Origin: JBHJGU01 sp050331475
GTDB taxonomy: Bacteria; Pseudomonadota; Alphaproteobacteria; Caulobacterales; Maricaulaceae
Length of the DNA: 64,000 bases
Assembly: GCA_050331475.1 (NCBI GenBank)
Contig: JBHJGU010000047.1
Location: 1-64,000 of the forward strand
Direction of reading: 5' to 3'
Below the pieces are notes generated by a model. It worked only from the letters and a program-made list of their open reading frames with translations, ran no database searches and was not told the origin of the DNA. Positions 26,757 through 35,982 of the stretch are shown here, one piece after another. Within the stretch, counting starts at the first letter, position 1, and the number at the start of each line of letters is the position of its first letter. Both the position numbers and the translations under genes were made by a program.

Positions 26757-27466
26757 CACTCTATCTCCCGGGCTCGGCGCACGGTTTGCGCCTTGTCCCA
26801 TAAATCCGGTCGCCGCGTGCGCGTGACCGCGTCCGATTTTGCGCGCCGCCAAGCGTCGATCTTCGCGTGATCGCCGCTGAGCAGCACCTCAGGGATCGCT
26901 CGCCCCTCCCATACCCGAGGCCGGGTGTAGTGGGGATGTTCGAGCACGCCCTGCTCAAAACTCTCCTCGGTGATCGAGGCGGCGTTGCCCGCGACCCCGG
27001 GCAGTAGCCGCACGCACGCTTCGATCAAGGCCTGGGCGGCGACGTCGCCGCCGGCGAGCACAAAGTCGCCCAGGCTCGCCTCCTCCAGACCACGGGCCTC
27101 GATGACCCGTTCGTCGAGCCCTTCGAAGCGACCGCAAAACACAACCACCCCCGGACCCGCCGCCCAATCGCGCACCTGCGCTTGGGTGATCGGCCGACCC
27201 CGGGGGGTCAAATAAAGCCGCGGCCGGCCTTCCGGCGCGACCGCGTCAAGCGCCGCAGCGGCCACGTCTGGGCGCAGCACCATACCTGGGCCGCCGCCAG
27301 CCGGCGTGTCGTCAACGGAGCGGTGCTTATGATCAGAAAATTCCCGAATGTCCAGGGTTTCTAACGTCCAAATGCCGTCCCGTCGCGCCCGATCAAGGAT
27401 GGAGACGCCCAAGGCCCCGGGATAGGCCTCGGGATAAAGCGTCAGACAGCTCGCCCTCCAGGCCAT
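26756..27466 (-). CDS. trmD: tRNA (guanine-N1-)-methyltransferase TrmD
   Basis: Makes m1G37 in tRNAs, preventing +1 frameshifts; a SPOUT-class knotted methyltransferase. The 236 residues include SVDDTPAGGGPGMVLRPDVA (near 50-70), the knot region VVVFCGRFEGLDERVIEARG and LGDFVLAGGDVAAQALIEAC, and the C-terminal domain with VWEGRAIPEVLLSGDHAKID. Start chosen at ATG 27466 (MAWRASCLTLYPEAYPG, family-like); a GTG two codons earlier (27472) directly abuts the rimM stop and is the alternative. Confidence 0.96.
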   Translation of the reverse strand: MAWRASCLTLYPEAYPGALGVSILDRARRDGIWTLETLDIREFSDHKHRSVDDTPAGGGPGMVLRPDVAAAALDAVAPEGRPRLYLTPRGRPITQAQVRDWAAGPGVVVFCGRFEGLDERVIEARGLEEASLGDFVLAGGDVAAQALIEACVRLLPGVAGNAASITEESFEQGVLEHPHYTRPRVWEGRAIPEVLLSGDHAKIDAWRRAKSDAVTRTRRPDLWDKAQTVRRAREIE

Positions 27467-27472
27467 AACCAC

Positions 27473-28054
27473 CTAGCCCGCCGCCCCGGTCGGGTCGTCG
27501 CCCTCCGCCTCAGCAGTCGCGTCGTCCTCAGGGGTTAGGGGATCATAGGCCGGGCTCGGATCAATAATGACCGCGCCGCCGGCCATATCCACGTGGGGCG
27601 CCTCCTCCCGGGTGAAGGGCAAAAGCCAAGCCCCCTTCACGCCGGGCGCGCCAATAATCTCCAGCAGATCCCCGGCTCCGAAGTCATAAACCGCCCGGAC
27701 GCGGCCACGCTCACGTCCCTGCAAATCCTCAACCCGCAGCCCGATCAAGTCGGCGTGGTAGAATTCGTCAGCCTTAAGCCCCGGCAACCGGTTGCGCGGC
27801 GCGAACAGGCGGGTGGACTTCAACGCGGCGGCCGCCTCTCGGCTGGCGACCTCCTTAAAGCGCACTGCGAAGCCGCCCTTGATCGACCGCCAGGCCAGAG
27901 GCGTCAGGATCACCGCGCCCGCGGCGTCGCAGAACGGCGCGTAGTCGCGGATGGCGTCGGGATCGGCGGTGAAGGACTTCACCTTCGCCTCCCCCTGCAC
28001 GCCAAACGCGCCGGCCACAGCCCCCACCATGATCGGCCGGTCCGCCTCCGCCAT
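27473..28054 (-). CDS. rimM: ribosome maturation factor RimM
   Basis: 16S rRNA-processing factor that binds S19 during 30S head assembly. The 193 residues have the N-terminal RimM beta-barrel (VGAVAGAFGVQGEAKVKSFT near 10-30) and the PRC-barrel C-terminal half (FYHADLIGLRVEDLQGRERG near 97-115, followed by VYDFGAGDLLEII and LPFTREEAPHVDMAGGAVII). An acidic tail follows. Between rpsP (18 bp) and trmD (adjacent). Confidence 0.95.
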   Translation of the reverse strand: MAEADRPIMVGAVAGAFGVQGEAKVKSFTADPDAIRDYAPFCDAAGAVILTPLAWRSIKGGFAVRFKEVASREAAAALKSTRLFAPRNRLPGLKADEFYHADLIGLRVEDLQGRERGRVRAVYDFGAGDLLEIIGAPGVKGAWLLPFTREEAPHVDMAGGAVIIDPSPAYDPLTPEDDATAEAEGDDPTGAAG

Positions 28055-28072
28055 GGTTGGGCGGGCCGTCGC

Positions 28073-28501
28073 TTAAGCCTCAGCAGGCGCGGCGTCGCCT
28101 TCCGCAGCCGCGGCGGCGGCCGCCTCGGCCTCGGCTTTCGCCTCGTCCTCAGCCTGACGGCGGGCTTCTTCTTTCTCTTGCTTTTCTGCGGCGCGTTGCT
28201 TGGCGGCTTCGCCAGGCTCAGCCTTTTGTGGGTTATGGCCCGGCTTCCACTCATAGACGCCTTCGGCGGCCAGGAAGCGCGCCACGCGGTCGGTTGGCTT
28301 GGCGCCCTTGGCGATCCAAGCTTTGGCCTTTTCGAAGTCTAACACGACGCGGGACTCGTGATCTTTGGGCAGGATCGGGTTGTACGTGCCCAGCTTCTCA
28401 ATAAAGCGACCATCGCGCGGCATGCGACTGTCGGCCACCACAATGCGATAGACGGGACGTTTCTTGGCGCCGCCGCGGGCGAGCCGGATTTTCAGAGACA
28501 T
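28073..28501 (-). CDS. rpsP: 30S ribosomal protein S16
   Basis: Small-subunit assembly protein. The first 80 residues are standard S16: MSLKIRLARGGAKKRPVYRI, VVADSRMPRDGRFIEKLGTY, NPILPKDHESRVVLDFEKAK and AKPTDRVARFLAAEGV. Beyond residue 85 is an Ala/Glu/Lys-rich tail of about 55 residues, an extension seen in many alphaproteobacteria. ATG at 28501 chosen over a start two codons upstream. Confidence 0.97.
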   Translation of the reverse strand: MSLKIRLARGGAKKRPVYRIVVADSRMPRDGRFIEKLGTYNPILPKDHESRVVLDFEKAKAWIAKGAKPTDRVARFLAAEGVYEWKPGHNPQKAEPGEAAKQRAAEKQEKEEARRQAEDEAKAEAEAAAAAAAEGDAAPAEA

Positions 28502-28543
28502 TTGCAAGGTCCTTTCAAGGTGCGATCTAAAGAGGGGAGAGAA

Positions 28544-30031
28544 CTATTTCTTGCCAAAGCCCGGCGGCAGGCCGTTGGGGCCCAGCGGGCCGCCCAGGCC
28601 AGGCATGCCGGAGCCGCCCAGGCCAGGGCCGCCCAAACCGGGCAGGCCGCCCGCGCCGCCGGGGGGAAGCGGGCCGCCGCCCGGTCCACCGCCGCCTAAC
28701 AGATTAGCGAGCCCTTTCATTTTGCCTTTGCCCACGGCTTTGACCATGTCGGCCATTTGCCGATGCATTTTCAAAAGCTTATTGACATCCGCGACCTGAA
28801 CGCCGGCACCCGCGGCGATCCGGCGCTTGCGCGATGCTTTCAGGATATCGGGCTTGCGCCGCTCCGCCGGGGTCATCGACAGGATGATCGCCTCTTGGCG
28901 TTTAAGCTCGCGATCATCGATCCCGCCCATGGCGTCGATCTGCTTCTTCATTTTGCCCATGCCGGGGAGCAACCCCATCATGCCGCCGAGCCCACCCATT
29001 TTCTGGAGCTGGCGAAGTTGATCCGCCATGTCGGCGAGATCGAACTGGCCCTTCTGCATTTTGGCGGCGAGCTTTTCCGCCTTGTCCTGGTCAACCTCTG
29101 CGGCGGCCTTCTCCACCAGGCTGACCACGTCGCCCTGACCCAGAATGCGCCCCGCCACCCGCTGGGCGTCGAACACCTCCAGGCCGTCGAGCTTTTCACC
29201 CACACCGGCATAGCGCACCGGCAGGCCCGTGACCGAGCGCATCGACAGCGCCGCGCCGCCCCGCCCGTCGCCATCCAGTCGGGTGAGCACCAGACCCGTG
29301 AGCTTGAGCCGCGCATTGAACCGCTTGGCCGTCTCCACCGCGTCTTGACCCGTGAGCGCGTCGGCGACCAACAGGGTCTCCGCAGGCTCGGTGACCGCGG
29401 CGATCGAGGCGGCTTCGGACATCATGTCTTCATCGAGCGTGGTCCGACCCGCAGTATCGAGGATGAGCACATCATGACCGCCCAGCTTCGCCGCGTTGAG
29501 CGCGCGCTTGGCGATGTCCACCGCGGTCTGGCCTTTGATGATCGGCAAGCAATCCACCTCCGCCTGGCTGGCGAGGGTTTGCAATTGCTCCATGGCCGCG
29601 GGGCGCCGGGTGTCCAGGCTGGCCACCAGCACTTTTTTCTTCATCCGCTGGCGCAGCCGGCGGGCGAGCTTGGCGGTGGTGGTGGTTTTGCCAGACCCCT
29701 GCAAGCCCGCCATCATGACCACGGCCGGCGGCGCGGCTTGGATATCCAGCTCAGACCCGGGCTCGGCGCCGCCTAACAGTTCGACCAGTTCGTCATGAAC
29801 GATTTTGACGACTTGCTGGCCCGGCGCCACCGAACGGATCACCCGTTCGCCGATGGCTTCGATTTTGACTTTGGCGACGAACTTTTTCACCACCGGCAGC
29901 GCGACGTCCGCCTCTAACAACGCCACGCGCACCTCGCGCAGCGCCGCCTCAACGTCTTTCTCCGTCAAGGCGCCCCGGCCAGTCAGCGTGTCAAAGACGC
30001 CGTTTAAGCGTTCGGTCAAGCCGTCAAACAT
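28544..30031 (-). CDS. ffh: signal recognition particle protein Ffh
   Basis: GTPase of the bacterial SRP that delivers nascent membrane proteins to FtsY. The 495 residues show the helical N domain, G1 GLQGSGKTTTTAKLARRL (near 107), DTRRPAAMEQLQ, LILDTAGRTTLDEDMM (G3), LTRLDGDGRGGAALSM (G4 region), and the Met-rich M domain with MGGLGGMMGLLPGMGKMKKQ, ending in a long Gly/Pro/Leu tail. ATG 30031 is preferred over 30037 because the AGAGG lies 6 bp before it. FtsY, its receptor, is at 46805-47752. Confidence 0.97.
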   Translation of the reverse strand: MFDGLTERLNGVFDTLTGRGALTEKDVEAALREVRVALLEADVALPVVKKFVAKVKIEAIGERVIRSVAPGQQVVKIVHDELVELLGGAEPGSELDIQAAPPAVVMMAGLQGSGKTTTTAKLARRLRQRMKKKVLVASLDTRRPAAMEQLQTLASQAEVDCLPIIKGQTAVDIAKRALNAAKLGGHDVLILDTAGRTTLDEDMMSEAASIAAVTEPAETLLVADALTGQDAVETAKRFNARLKLTGLVLTRLDGDGRGGAALSMRSVTGLPVRYAGVGEKLDGLEVFDAQRVAGRILGQGDVVSLVEKAAAEVDQDKAEKLAAKMQKGQFDLADMADQLRQLQKMGGLGGMMGLLPGMGKMKKQIDAMGGIDDRELKRQEAIILSMTPAERRKPDILKASRKRRIAAGAGVQVADVNKLLKMHRQMADMVKAVGKGKMKGLANLLGGGGPGGGPLPPGGAGGLPGLGGPGLGGSGMPGLGGPLGPNGLPPGFGKK

Positions 30032-30273
30032 CGTCATCCTCTCACGCGGCGCACAACGCCAAACGCCCCGCTGAGCGAGCCTTCGCCGAGCGGGGGCGCT
30101 CCTCGCCGCTTATCCTTGCAGATAAGACCCCGACGATCGAGCGGAAGCATTTGCGTCAAACGCGATGTGAGCGGGCGCTATGGCGAGACGGCGCTAACGT
30201 GTCAAGGAAATTCGACCCGTCGCGGCGCCGGCGCTATACCCATCGTTCGACATCCGATCCCACAGGCCCGCTC

Positions 30274-31233
30274 ATGATCCCACTGACCGCCGCCGCCGTG
30301 CAAACCGGCTCCGTTCTGTTCGACACGCCCCGGACATTGGAGAAACTCGAAGCCCTGACAGCCGACGCCGCACGCCAGGGCGCGAGCCTCATTGTGTTCC
30401 CCGAGGCGTTTGTCGGCGGCTATCCCAAAGGCGTGGATTTCGGCGCACGGGTCGGCTCGCGCAGCCCCGAAGGCCGGGATTGGTTCCGGCGTTACTTCGA
30501 AGCGGCGATCGACGTGCCCGGGCCGGAGACGAACCGCATCGCCAAGGCGGCGAAGGCGGCGAAGGCCACTCTGGCCGTCGGCGTCATGGAGCGCGAGGGC
30601 GGCACGCTTTACTGCTCCACCCTTACTGTGACGCCGGACGGCGCGATTGCGGGCCGCCACCGCAAGCTCATGCCCACGGCGATGGAGCGGCTGATCTGGG
30701 GCTCCGGCGACGGCTCGACGCTGGATGTCTGCGACACCCCCGCCGGTCGAGTTGGCGGGCTGATCTGCTGGGAGCGTTTCATGCCCCTGGCGCGGGCGGC
30801 GATCTACGCCCAAGGGGTGGAGATTTGGACCGCGCCCACGGTGGATGACCGGGACACCTGGGCGGCGGCCATGCAAATGACGGCCATGGAGGGGCGTTGC
30901 TTTGTGGTGTCCGCGTGCCAGCATCTGCGGCGCAAGGACGCGCCCGCGGACTACGCGCCCATCCAAGGCGAGGACGCGGAAACGGTGCTGATCCGCGGCG
31001 GTTCGCTGATCGTCGACCCGTTAGGCGAAGTGCTCGCCGGGCCGGTGTTCGGCGAAGACGCCATCGTCACCGCGGAGTTAGACCCGCGCCAGATCGCGCG
31101 CGGCAAGTTCGATTTCGACGTCACCGGGCATTACGCCCGGCCCGACGTGTTCGAGCTGCGCGTGGATACGACCGCGCGCCGGCCGGTGCGCTTCAGCCCC
31201 GCAAACGCCGCCACAACTGCGGCAAACGAATAA
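30274..31233 (+). CDS. nitrilase-family carbon-nitrogen hydrolase
   Basis: A 319-residue enzyme of the nitrilase branch. The triad is clear: LIVFPEAFVGGYPKG (Glu near 46), IAGRHRKLMPTAMERLIWG (Lys near 131) and VGGLICWERFMPLARAAIYA (Cys near 165). The GLICWE-type cysteine motif and YAQGVEIWTAPT fit true nitrilases (nitrile to carboxylate plus ammonia) rather than amidases; the natural substrate is not predictable. ATG at 30274 matches the family N-terminus MIPLTAAAVQTGSVLFDTP. Its end overlaps the convergent membrane-protein gene by 41 bp. Confidence 0.9.
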   Translation: MIPLTAAAVQTGSVLFDTPRTLEKLEALTADAARQGASLIVFPEAFVGGYPKGVDFGARVGSRSPEGRDWFRRYFEAAIDVPGPETNRIAKAAKAAKATLAVGVMEREGGTLYCSTLTVTPDGAIAGRHRKLMPTAMERLIWGSGDGSTLDVCDTPAGRVGGLICWERFMPLARAAIYAQGVEIWTAPTVDDRDTWAAAMQMTAMEGRCFVVSACQHLRRKDAPADYAPIQGEDAETVLIRGGSLIVDPLGEVLAGPVFGEDAIVTAELDPRQIARGKFDFDVTGHYARPDVFELRVDTTARRPVRFSPANAATTAANE

Positions 31234-31513
31234 CAAACCAGATGATGGTCCACAGATTGCCGAGCACGAAAATCGGCGCCGCCCAAGCGACCCCGACGAT
31301 CAACCGGCGTTCATACCCAATGATGACAATCGCTGAGAGGACGAAGCCGAGATAAAGATCGCTCAGCGTCACGAGGCCCCATGTTGGGACCAATAGGGCC
31401 TGGATTTCCGCACCCAGTGCGCCGCTTTGCGGGATGGTTCGGAGGAGCATCCAGACGAAGGCGGCGCCGAGCGCGAGCAAAAGACCGCGAAGGACGAGGA
31501 CGGTTCTTTTCAT
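31193..31513 (-). CDS. small integral membrane protein (DUF1475-like)
   Basis: 106 residues from ATG 31513, with AAGGAAG 7 bp before it. Three hydrophobic segments: VLVLRGLLLALGAAFVWMLL, LVTLSDLYLGFVLSAIVIIG and VAWAAPIFVLGNLWTIIWFV. The pattern of a Asp-Leu-Tyr-Leu-Gly-Phe segment followed by a Glu-Arg turn and a late GNLWT helix resembles the DUF1475 family; function unknown. A longer frame exists upstream but would overlap the histidine kinase start and looks unlike a membrane protein. Confidence 0.65.
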   Translation of the reverse strand: MKRTVLVLRGLLLALGAAFVWMLLRTIPQSGALGAEIQALLVPTWGLVTLSDLYLGFVLSAIVIIGYERRLIVGVAWAAPIFVLGNLWTIIWFVIRLPQLWRRLRG

Positions 31514-31597
31514 CAGCAACTTCCTTACCAACTTAAAATCTTTTGCCCTTAAGCACGACGCACACAGAGCGCATAGACGGAGGGTCCAGAGCGGCCA

Positions 31598-33586
31598 ATG
31601 GCGGGCGAACAGAGCGACACCAACAAGGCCCGAGGCGGTTTCGACGACCGCGTTGACGCCATTGTCGCCCAGCATGCCCGAGACATCATCATCTTGACGG
31701 ACATAAATGGGTCAGGCGTTTGGGCCAATCCCGCCTTCACCGCGCAAACCGGCTACACCGTCGCAGAGTTAGTGGGGACCCAGCCCAGCGCGCTGCTCAG
31801 CGGGCCGGACACCGATCCGGAGACCGTGACACGGATCCGCGCGGCGGTTCGCGCAGGTTCGGCCATTCAAGTGGAAATTCAATACTATAAGAAGACCGGC
31901 GAGCCGTTCTGGAACGATTTGCATATCGACCCGGTGCGCGATGATACGGGACGACTGCAAGGCTTTGTCGGCGTCCAGCGCGAAATCACCGAAAAATACG
32001 TGCTCCAAAAAACGCTTGAGCGGAAAACCGCCATGCTAGAGGCCATGGGCCGGGTCGCCCGGGTCGGTGCGTGGGAGGTCAATGTCGACACAAACACGGT
32101 GACCTGGTCGGACCAAGCGGCGTTGATTTTTGGGCTCGATCCTTCGGACACGATCACCGCAGACCAGGCCATGGCGTTCTTCGAAGGCGAGGGGGAAACG
32201 CGCATTCGCGCGGCCATGGACCGCGCTCTGGACACCGGGCACGGCTTTGATCTTGAGCTGCCTTTGCGCACCGTTGGCGGTGAGCGTGTGTGGGCCCATG
32301 TCATCGGAACGCCCCATTACGAAGAGCGGCGGCTGGCGCGGATTGTCGGGGTGATCCAGGATGTTACCGAGCGGCATAACCGCGAAGCCCAGATCCGCCA
32401 GGCCGAACGCGCCGCCCGGGCCGCGGATCGCGCGAAAACCACGTTTCTGACCAATATGAGCCATGAGCTGCGCACGCCGATGAACGGGATCATTGGTATG
32501 TTGCGAGCGTTAGAGCACAGCGATCTCGCCCCTAACCAACGCCCGGCGATCGACACCGCTTTGAGCTCGGCGCAGGCGCTGTTGGGCATGCTTAACGACG
32601 TCCTTGAACTCTCGACGTTAGAGACCGCCGATTTCGCGTTCGATGACCAGAGCTTCGATCCAAACACATTGTTGAAGGACGTCGCTGCGCTCCTCCAGCC
32701 CCAAGCCCAGGCCAAAGGACTGGTGCTCAGTGTCCGGGCGCCGCGCGCGCAAGCCGGGCTCCGGCGCGGAGATCCCGGGCGCATTCGCCAAGTGCTGATG
32801 AAGCTCGTCGACAATGCAGTCAAATTCACCATGACTGGGAGCGTCACACTCGGCGTCGAGCCCGGCGCGCGCGGGGTCCGCTTCGAAGTGGCTGACACCG
32901 GTCCGGGGATCGCACCGGAACGCCAGGCCTCGATTTTCGACCGCTTCGCCCAAGGCGACGACACCTCGACCCGCAGATATGGCGGCGCCGGGCTGGGCTT
33001 GGCGATTGCGCGGGAATACGTTGAACGGATGGGCGGCGCCATCCGGGTGGAGAGCGAACCCGGCGCCGGCGCGCGCTTCATGGTCGACCTGCCGCTGACG
33101 CCGGCTCGCGATCCTCAGACAGGCTCAACCGCGTCCAACGTTGGCGCGCTGCAAGCAAACCTGCCGAAAAGCCTGCGCGTGCTGATCGTCGAGGACAATC
33201 TGGTTAATCAGAAGGTCGCGCGGATCATCTTGGAACGGTTTGGCTGCGAGACCCTCTTCGCCGGAGATGGACGCGAGGCGCTCGAGGCGTTGTCCGAACT
33301 CTCCGTCGACTTGGTTTTGATGGATATTCAAATGCCGCGCATGGACGGGGTGGCGGCGTTGCGCGCGTTGCGGCTCGACCCCTCGCTGTCGGAGACCCCG
33401 GTCGCGGCGGTGACGGCGAACGCCATGCACGGGGATCGCGAGCGCTATCTCTCCGAAGGCTTCGACGCCTATGTTTCCAAACCGATCCAGCCCGACGCGC
33501 TTGCCAATGCGATCCAAACCGCGCTGGATAAACGCGCCAAGTCCAGCCACCCGTCCCAGACGGGCGAAGCGACCAACGGCGCGTGA
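31598..33586 (+). CDS. hybrid sensor histidine kinase (PAS-PAS-HisKA-HATPase-REC)
   Basis: A 662-residue cytosolic sensor with no membrane segment. Order: PAS 1 (about 20-140, LOV-like with SGPDTDPETVTRIRAAV and EPFWNDLHIDPVRD), PAS 2 (about 150-262), coiled linker, HisKA with phospho-acceptor His289 (FLTNMSHELRTPMNG), HATPase (N box KLVDNAVKF near 402, G1 ADTGPGIAP, G2 YGGAGLGLAIAREYVERMGG), and a C-terminal receiver (acidic pair 532-533, Asp576 in LVLMDIQMPRMDG, Lys near KPIQPDALA). PAS 1 lacks the photoactive Cys of true LOV domains. The stop overlaps the next gene as GTGA. Signal and output are unknown. Confidence 0.93.
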   Translation: MAGEQSDTNKARGGFDDRVDAIVAQHARDIIILTDINGSGVWANPAFTAQTGYTVAELVGTQPSALLSGPDTDPETVTRIRAAVRAGSAIQVEIQYYKKTGEPFWNDLHIDPVRDDTGRLQGFVGVQREITEKYVLQKTLERKTAMLEAMGRVARVGAWEVNVDTNTVTWSDQAALIFGLDPSDTITADQAMAFFEGEGETRIRAAMDRALDTGHGFDLELPLRTVGGERVWAHVIGTPHYEERRLARIVGVIQDVTERHNREAQIRQAERAARAADRAKTTFLTNMSHELRTPMNGIIGMLRALEHSDLAPNQRPAIDTALSSAQALLGMLNDVLELSTLETADFAFDDQSFDPNTLLKDVAALLQPQAQAKGLVLSVRAPRAQAGLRRGDPGRIRQVLMKLVDNAVKFTMTGSVTLGVEPGARGVRFEVADTGPGIAPERQASIFDRFAQGDDTSTRRYGGAGLGLAIAREYVERMGGAIRVESEPGAGARFMVDLPLTPARDPQTGSTASNVGALQANLPKSLRVLIVEDNLVNQKVARIILERFGCETLFAGDGREALEALSELSVDLVLMDIQMPRMDGVAALRALRLDPSLSETPVAAVTANAMHGDRERYLSEGFDAYVSKPIQPDALANAIQTALDKRAKSSHPSQTGEATNGA

Positions 33587-34602
33587 ACCCGAGCCGTCCC
33601 CGGATCGCGGTGGCCGGCGCCGGCGCGGTGGGGGGCTATTTGGGCGGCTGTTTGGCGCTCGCGGGCGCGAATGTGCGCCTGCTGGGGCGGGCCGCGTTGA
33701 TCGAGACGCTTCGGACCTCAGGGGATTTGCGGATCAGCGATTTCGAGGGCCATGACCGTCCATGGCGGTTTTCGCCTGGCGCATGGTCCGCGGACCCGAC
33801 CGTCTTAGGCGAAGCCGACGTCATCTTGGTGACCGTGAAAAGCGCTGCGACCGCCGACATGGCCGCCTTGATCGCCGCGCACGGGGCGGCCCAAGCCGTC
33901 GTCGTCAGCCTGCAAAACGGCGTGCGCGCCGCCCAAACGCTCAAGGCCGCGCTGCCCGGTCGGGACGTCCGCGCGGGCGTGGTCCCGTTCAATGTCGCCC
34001 GGCCTGAGCCCAACCATTGGCGCCGCGCCACGCAAGGGGCGATCGCTGTGGAGGCGGGACCGGCGGCGCTCGCGGACGCGTTCAAAGCGGATGGGTTTCA
34101 GCTTTATGAGGCGGATCGGATCACCGCGACCCAATACGGCAAGATTCTGTTGAATTTGAACAATGCGGTGAACGCGCTCTCCGGCTTGCCGCTTTTGGCC
34201 GAGCTGGCGGACCCGAATTGGCGGCGCGTGCTGGCGGCGGCGCAGACTGAAGCCTTAGCGGTTTACAGAGCGGCCGGGATTAAACCGCTGACCGCCGCGG
34301 GGGCGCCGCCTTGGCTCATGCCGCATGTCTTGCGCCTGCCCACGCCGCTCTTCCACGGCGTCATGGCGCGGACCTTGAAGATCGACGCTCAGGCGCGCTC
34401 GTCCATGGCGGACGACTTGGCCCAGGGCCGACCCACCGAAATCGACGATCTGCAGGGGGAGATTGTTCGCCTCGCCCAGACCGCCGGCGTGGACGCGCCG
34501 GTCAATGCGCGGCTTGTGGCGCTAGTCAGGGAGCAGGAAACCAAAGGGCCGCACGCGCCGAGCCCAAGCGCTGCTGAAATCCGGGCGGCCGTTGGCGCTT
34601 AA
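33583..34602 (+). CDS. 2-dehydropantoate 2-reductase family protein (ketopantoate reductase-like)
   Basis: NADPH-dependent reductase family whose classical member makes pantoate for coenzyme A. The 339 residues start at GTG 33583, overlapping the kinase stop, with the dinucleotide fold IAVAGAGAVGGYLGGCLALA, then LVTVKSAATADMAALIA and VVVSLQNGVRAAQTLKAALP, and the catalytic Lys/Asn region TQYGKILLNLNNAVNALSGL; C-terminal MADDLAQGRPTEIDDLQGEI is the ApbA_C signature. Close in motif content to PanE, but paralogues with other substrates exist, so I leave the symbol open. Confidence 0.9.
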   Translation: MNPSRPRIAVAGAGAVGGYLGGCLALAGANVRLLGRAALIETLRTSGDLRISDFEGHDRPWRFSPGAWSADPTVLGEADVILVTVKSAATADMAALIAAHGAAQAVVVSLQNGVRAAQTLKAALPGRDVRAGVVPFNVARPEPNHWRRATQGAIAVEAGPAALADAFKADGFQLYEADRITATQYGKILLNLNNAVNALSGLPLLAELADPNWRRVLAAAQTEALAVYRAAGIKPLTAAGAPPWLMPHVLRLPTPLFHGVMARTLKIDAQARSSMADDLAQGRPTEIDDLQGEIVRLAQTAGVDAPVNARLVALVREQETKGPHAPSPSAAEIRAAVGA

Positions 34603-35870
34603 GACATCGGCCGGGCGCGGAAGGTGTCTTCGTCCAATTGGCCTTCCCATTTCGCCACCGCTGAGGCGACCGCCAAATCTCCGGTGACGTTGGTCGCGGT
34701 GCGCATCATGTCCAAGAGCCGATCAAACGGGAAAATAAAGGCGATGATCAGCACCGCCTGTTCGTCGGGCACGTTGAACATCGACATCACCGTCGCCGCT
34801 AAGAACAAGCCCGCTGACGGAATGCCCGCCGCCCCGATGGAGGCGAGCACGGCGGTGAGCGCCACCAGCGCGTAGTCTCCCGCCCCTAAGGTGATGCCTA
34901 AGGCTTGCGCAGCGAACAAGGCCACCAGGCCCAGATAAATCGCTGTGCCGTCCATATTGATGGTCGCGCCCAGGGGCAGCACCGACGCGGCGACGGATTT
35001 TTTCACGCCCAGATTCGCGCTGGCGCACTCGATTGTGACGGGAAGGGTCGCCGAGGAGGACGCGGTGGAGATCGCGACCGCCTGGGCGTCCACCGCTCCG
35101 CCGAAGAACCGTCGCACCGGCAGGCCTAGAACCCCTTTGACGATGCCCGAATAGGTCAAAAAGATGTGCAACAGGCAGGCGGTGTAAAGCGCGATCGCCA
35201 ACAATCCGAGATTAATCAGAACACCTAAGCCTTGGGTGCCCAACACCCAGGCCATCAGCGCGAGCACGCCGACGGGCGCAAGCTCCATGACCACCCTTGT
35301 GATCTCAATCATCAAATCCGAGAAGCTCTCCATAAACCGGCTAACCGGCTGGGCGCGCTCCCCCGCCAGCAAAATGCCGACCCCGAACACGATGGCGAAA
35401 AAAATGATGCCCAACACATCTGTCGTGGCCAAAGCCGCGAAGGGGTTGGTGGGGATGATCGCCAACAGACGGTCGATAATCCCGCCGGCTTGGGACGCCG
35501 TGTCTACAAGTTCCGACACCTCCGCGCGGGCGTCGGCGTTCGCCGCGCTGAGGTCGATGCCGCGGCCGGGTTTGAAAATCGTTCCGAAGACGAGCCCCAG
35601 CACGACGGCCACCGTGGTGGTGGCGACGTAAAGCCCCAAAGCCCGTCCGCCCAAGGAGCCCAACCGCTTAGGGTCGCCCATGGCGATGACCCCGGAGACG
35701 AGGGTGGCGAAGATCAACGGCGCGATGAGCATTTTGATGAGCCGCACGAAGGCGTCGCCGAAAGGTTTCAGCACCGCCGCCTGCTCGCCGAAAACCAGCC
35801 CCAGAATGGCGCCGATCACTAAACCGCCGATCACCCGCCGCCAAAGCGGCGTCTTAAACCACCACGCCAT
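34599..35870 (-). CDS. dicarboxylate/amino acid:cation symporter (DAACS family)
   Basis: Inner-membrane secondary transporter for C4-dicarboxylates or acidic amino acids. The 423 residues have eight-plus hydrophobic segments and the family hairpin motifs: TASSSATLPVTIECASANLG (Ser-rich HP1), LPLGATINMDGTAIYLGLVA (TM7, NMDGT) and SIGAAGIPSAGLFLAATVMS (HP2), then FDRLLDMMRTATNVTGDLAV with the substrate-contact Asp/Arg/Asn. ATG at 35870 begins MAWWFKTPLWRRVIGGLVIG. Convergent with the reductase gene, overlapping by 4 bp. Confidence 0.93.
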   Translation of the reverse strand: MAWWFKTPLWRRVIGGLVIGAILGLVFGEQAAVLKPFGDAFVRLIKMLIAPLIFATLVSGVIAMGDPKRLGSLGGRALGLYVATTTVAVVLGLVFGTIFKPGRGIDLSAANADARAEVSELVDTASQAGGIIDRLLAIIPTNPFAALATTDVLGIIFFAIVFGVGILLAGERAQPVSRFMESFSDLMIEITRVVMELAPVGVLALMAWVLGTQGLGVLINLGLLAIALYTACLLHIFLTYSGIVKGVLGLPVRRFFGGAVDAQAVAISTASSSATLPVTIECASANLGVKKSVAASVLPLGATINMDGTAIYLGLVALFAAQALGITLGAGDYALVALTAVLASIGAAGIPSAGLFLAATVMSMFNVPDEQAVLIIAFIFPFDRLLDMMRTATNVTGDLAVASAVAKWEGQLDEDTFRARPMS

Positions 35871-35982
35871 GTGTGAGCTCCCCGTTTGCGCCGAGCCTAG
35901 AGACCGACGGCCCCAGGTCAATCGCCTCGCGCGGCCCACAGCGCTTGGCGGCGCCGCCCGGGCGCCCTAGGACGCCTCGACC

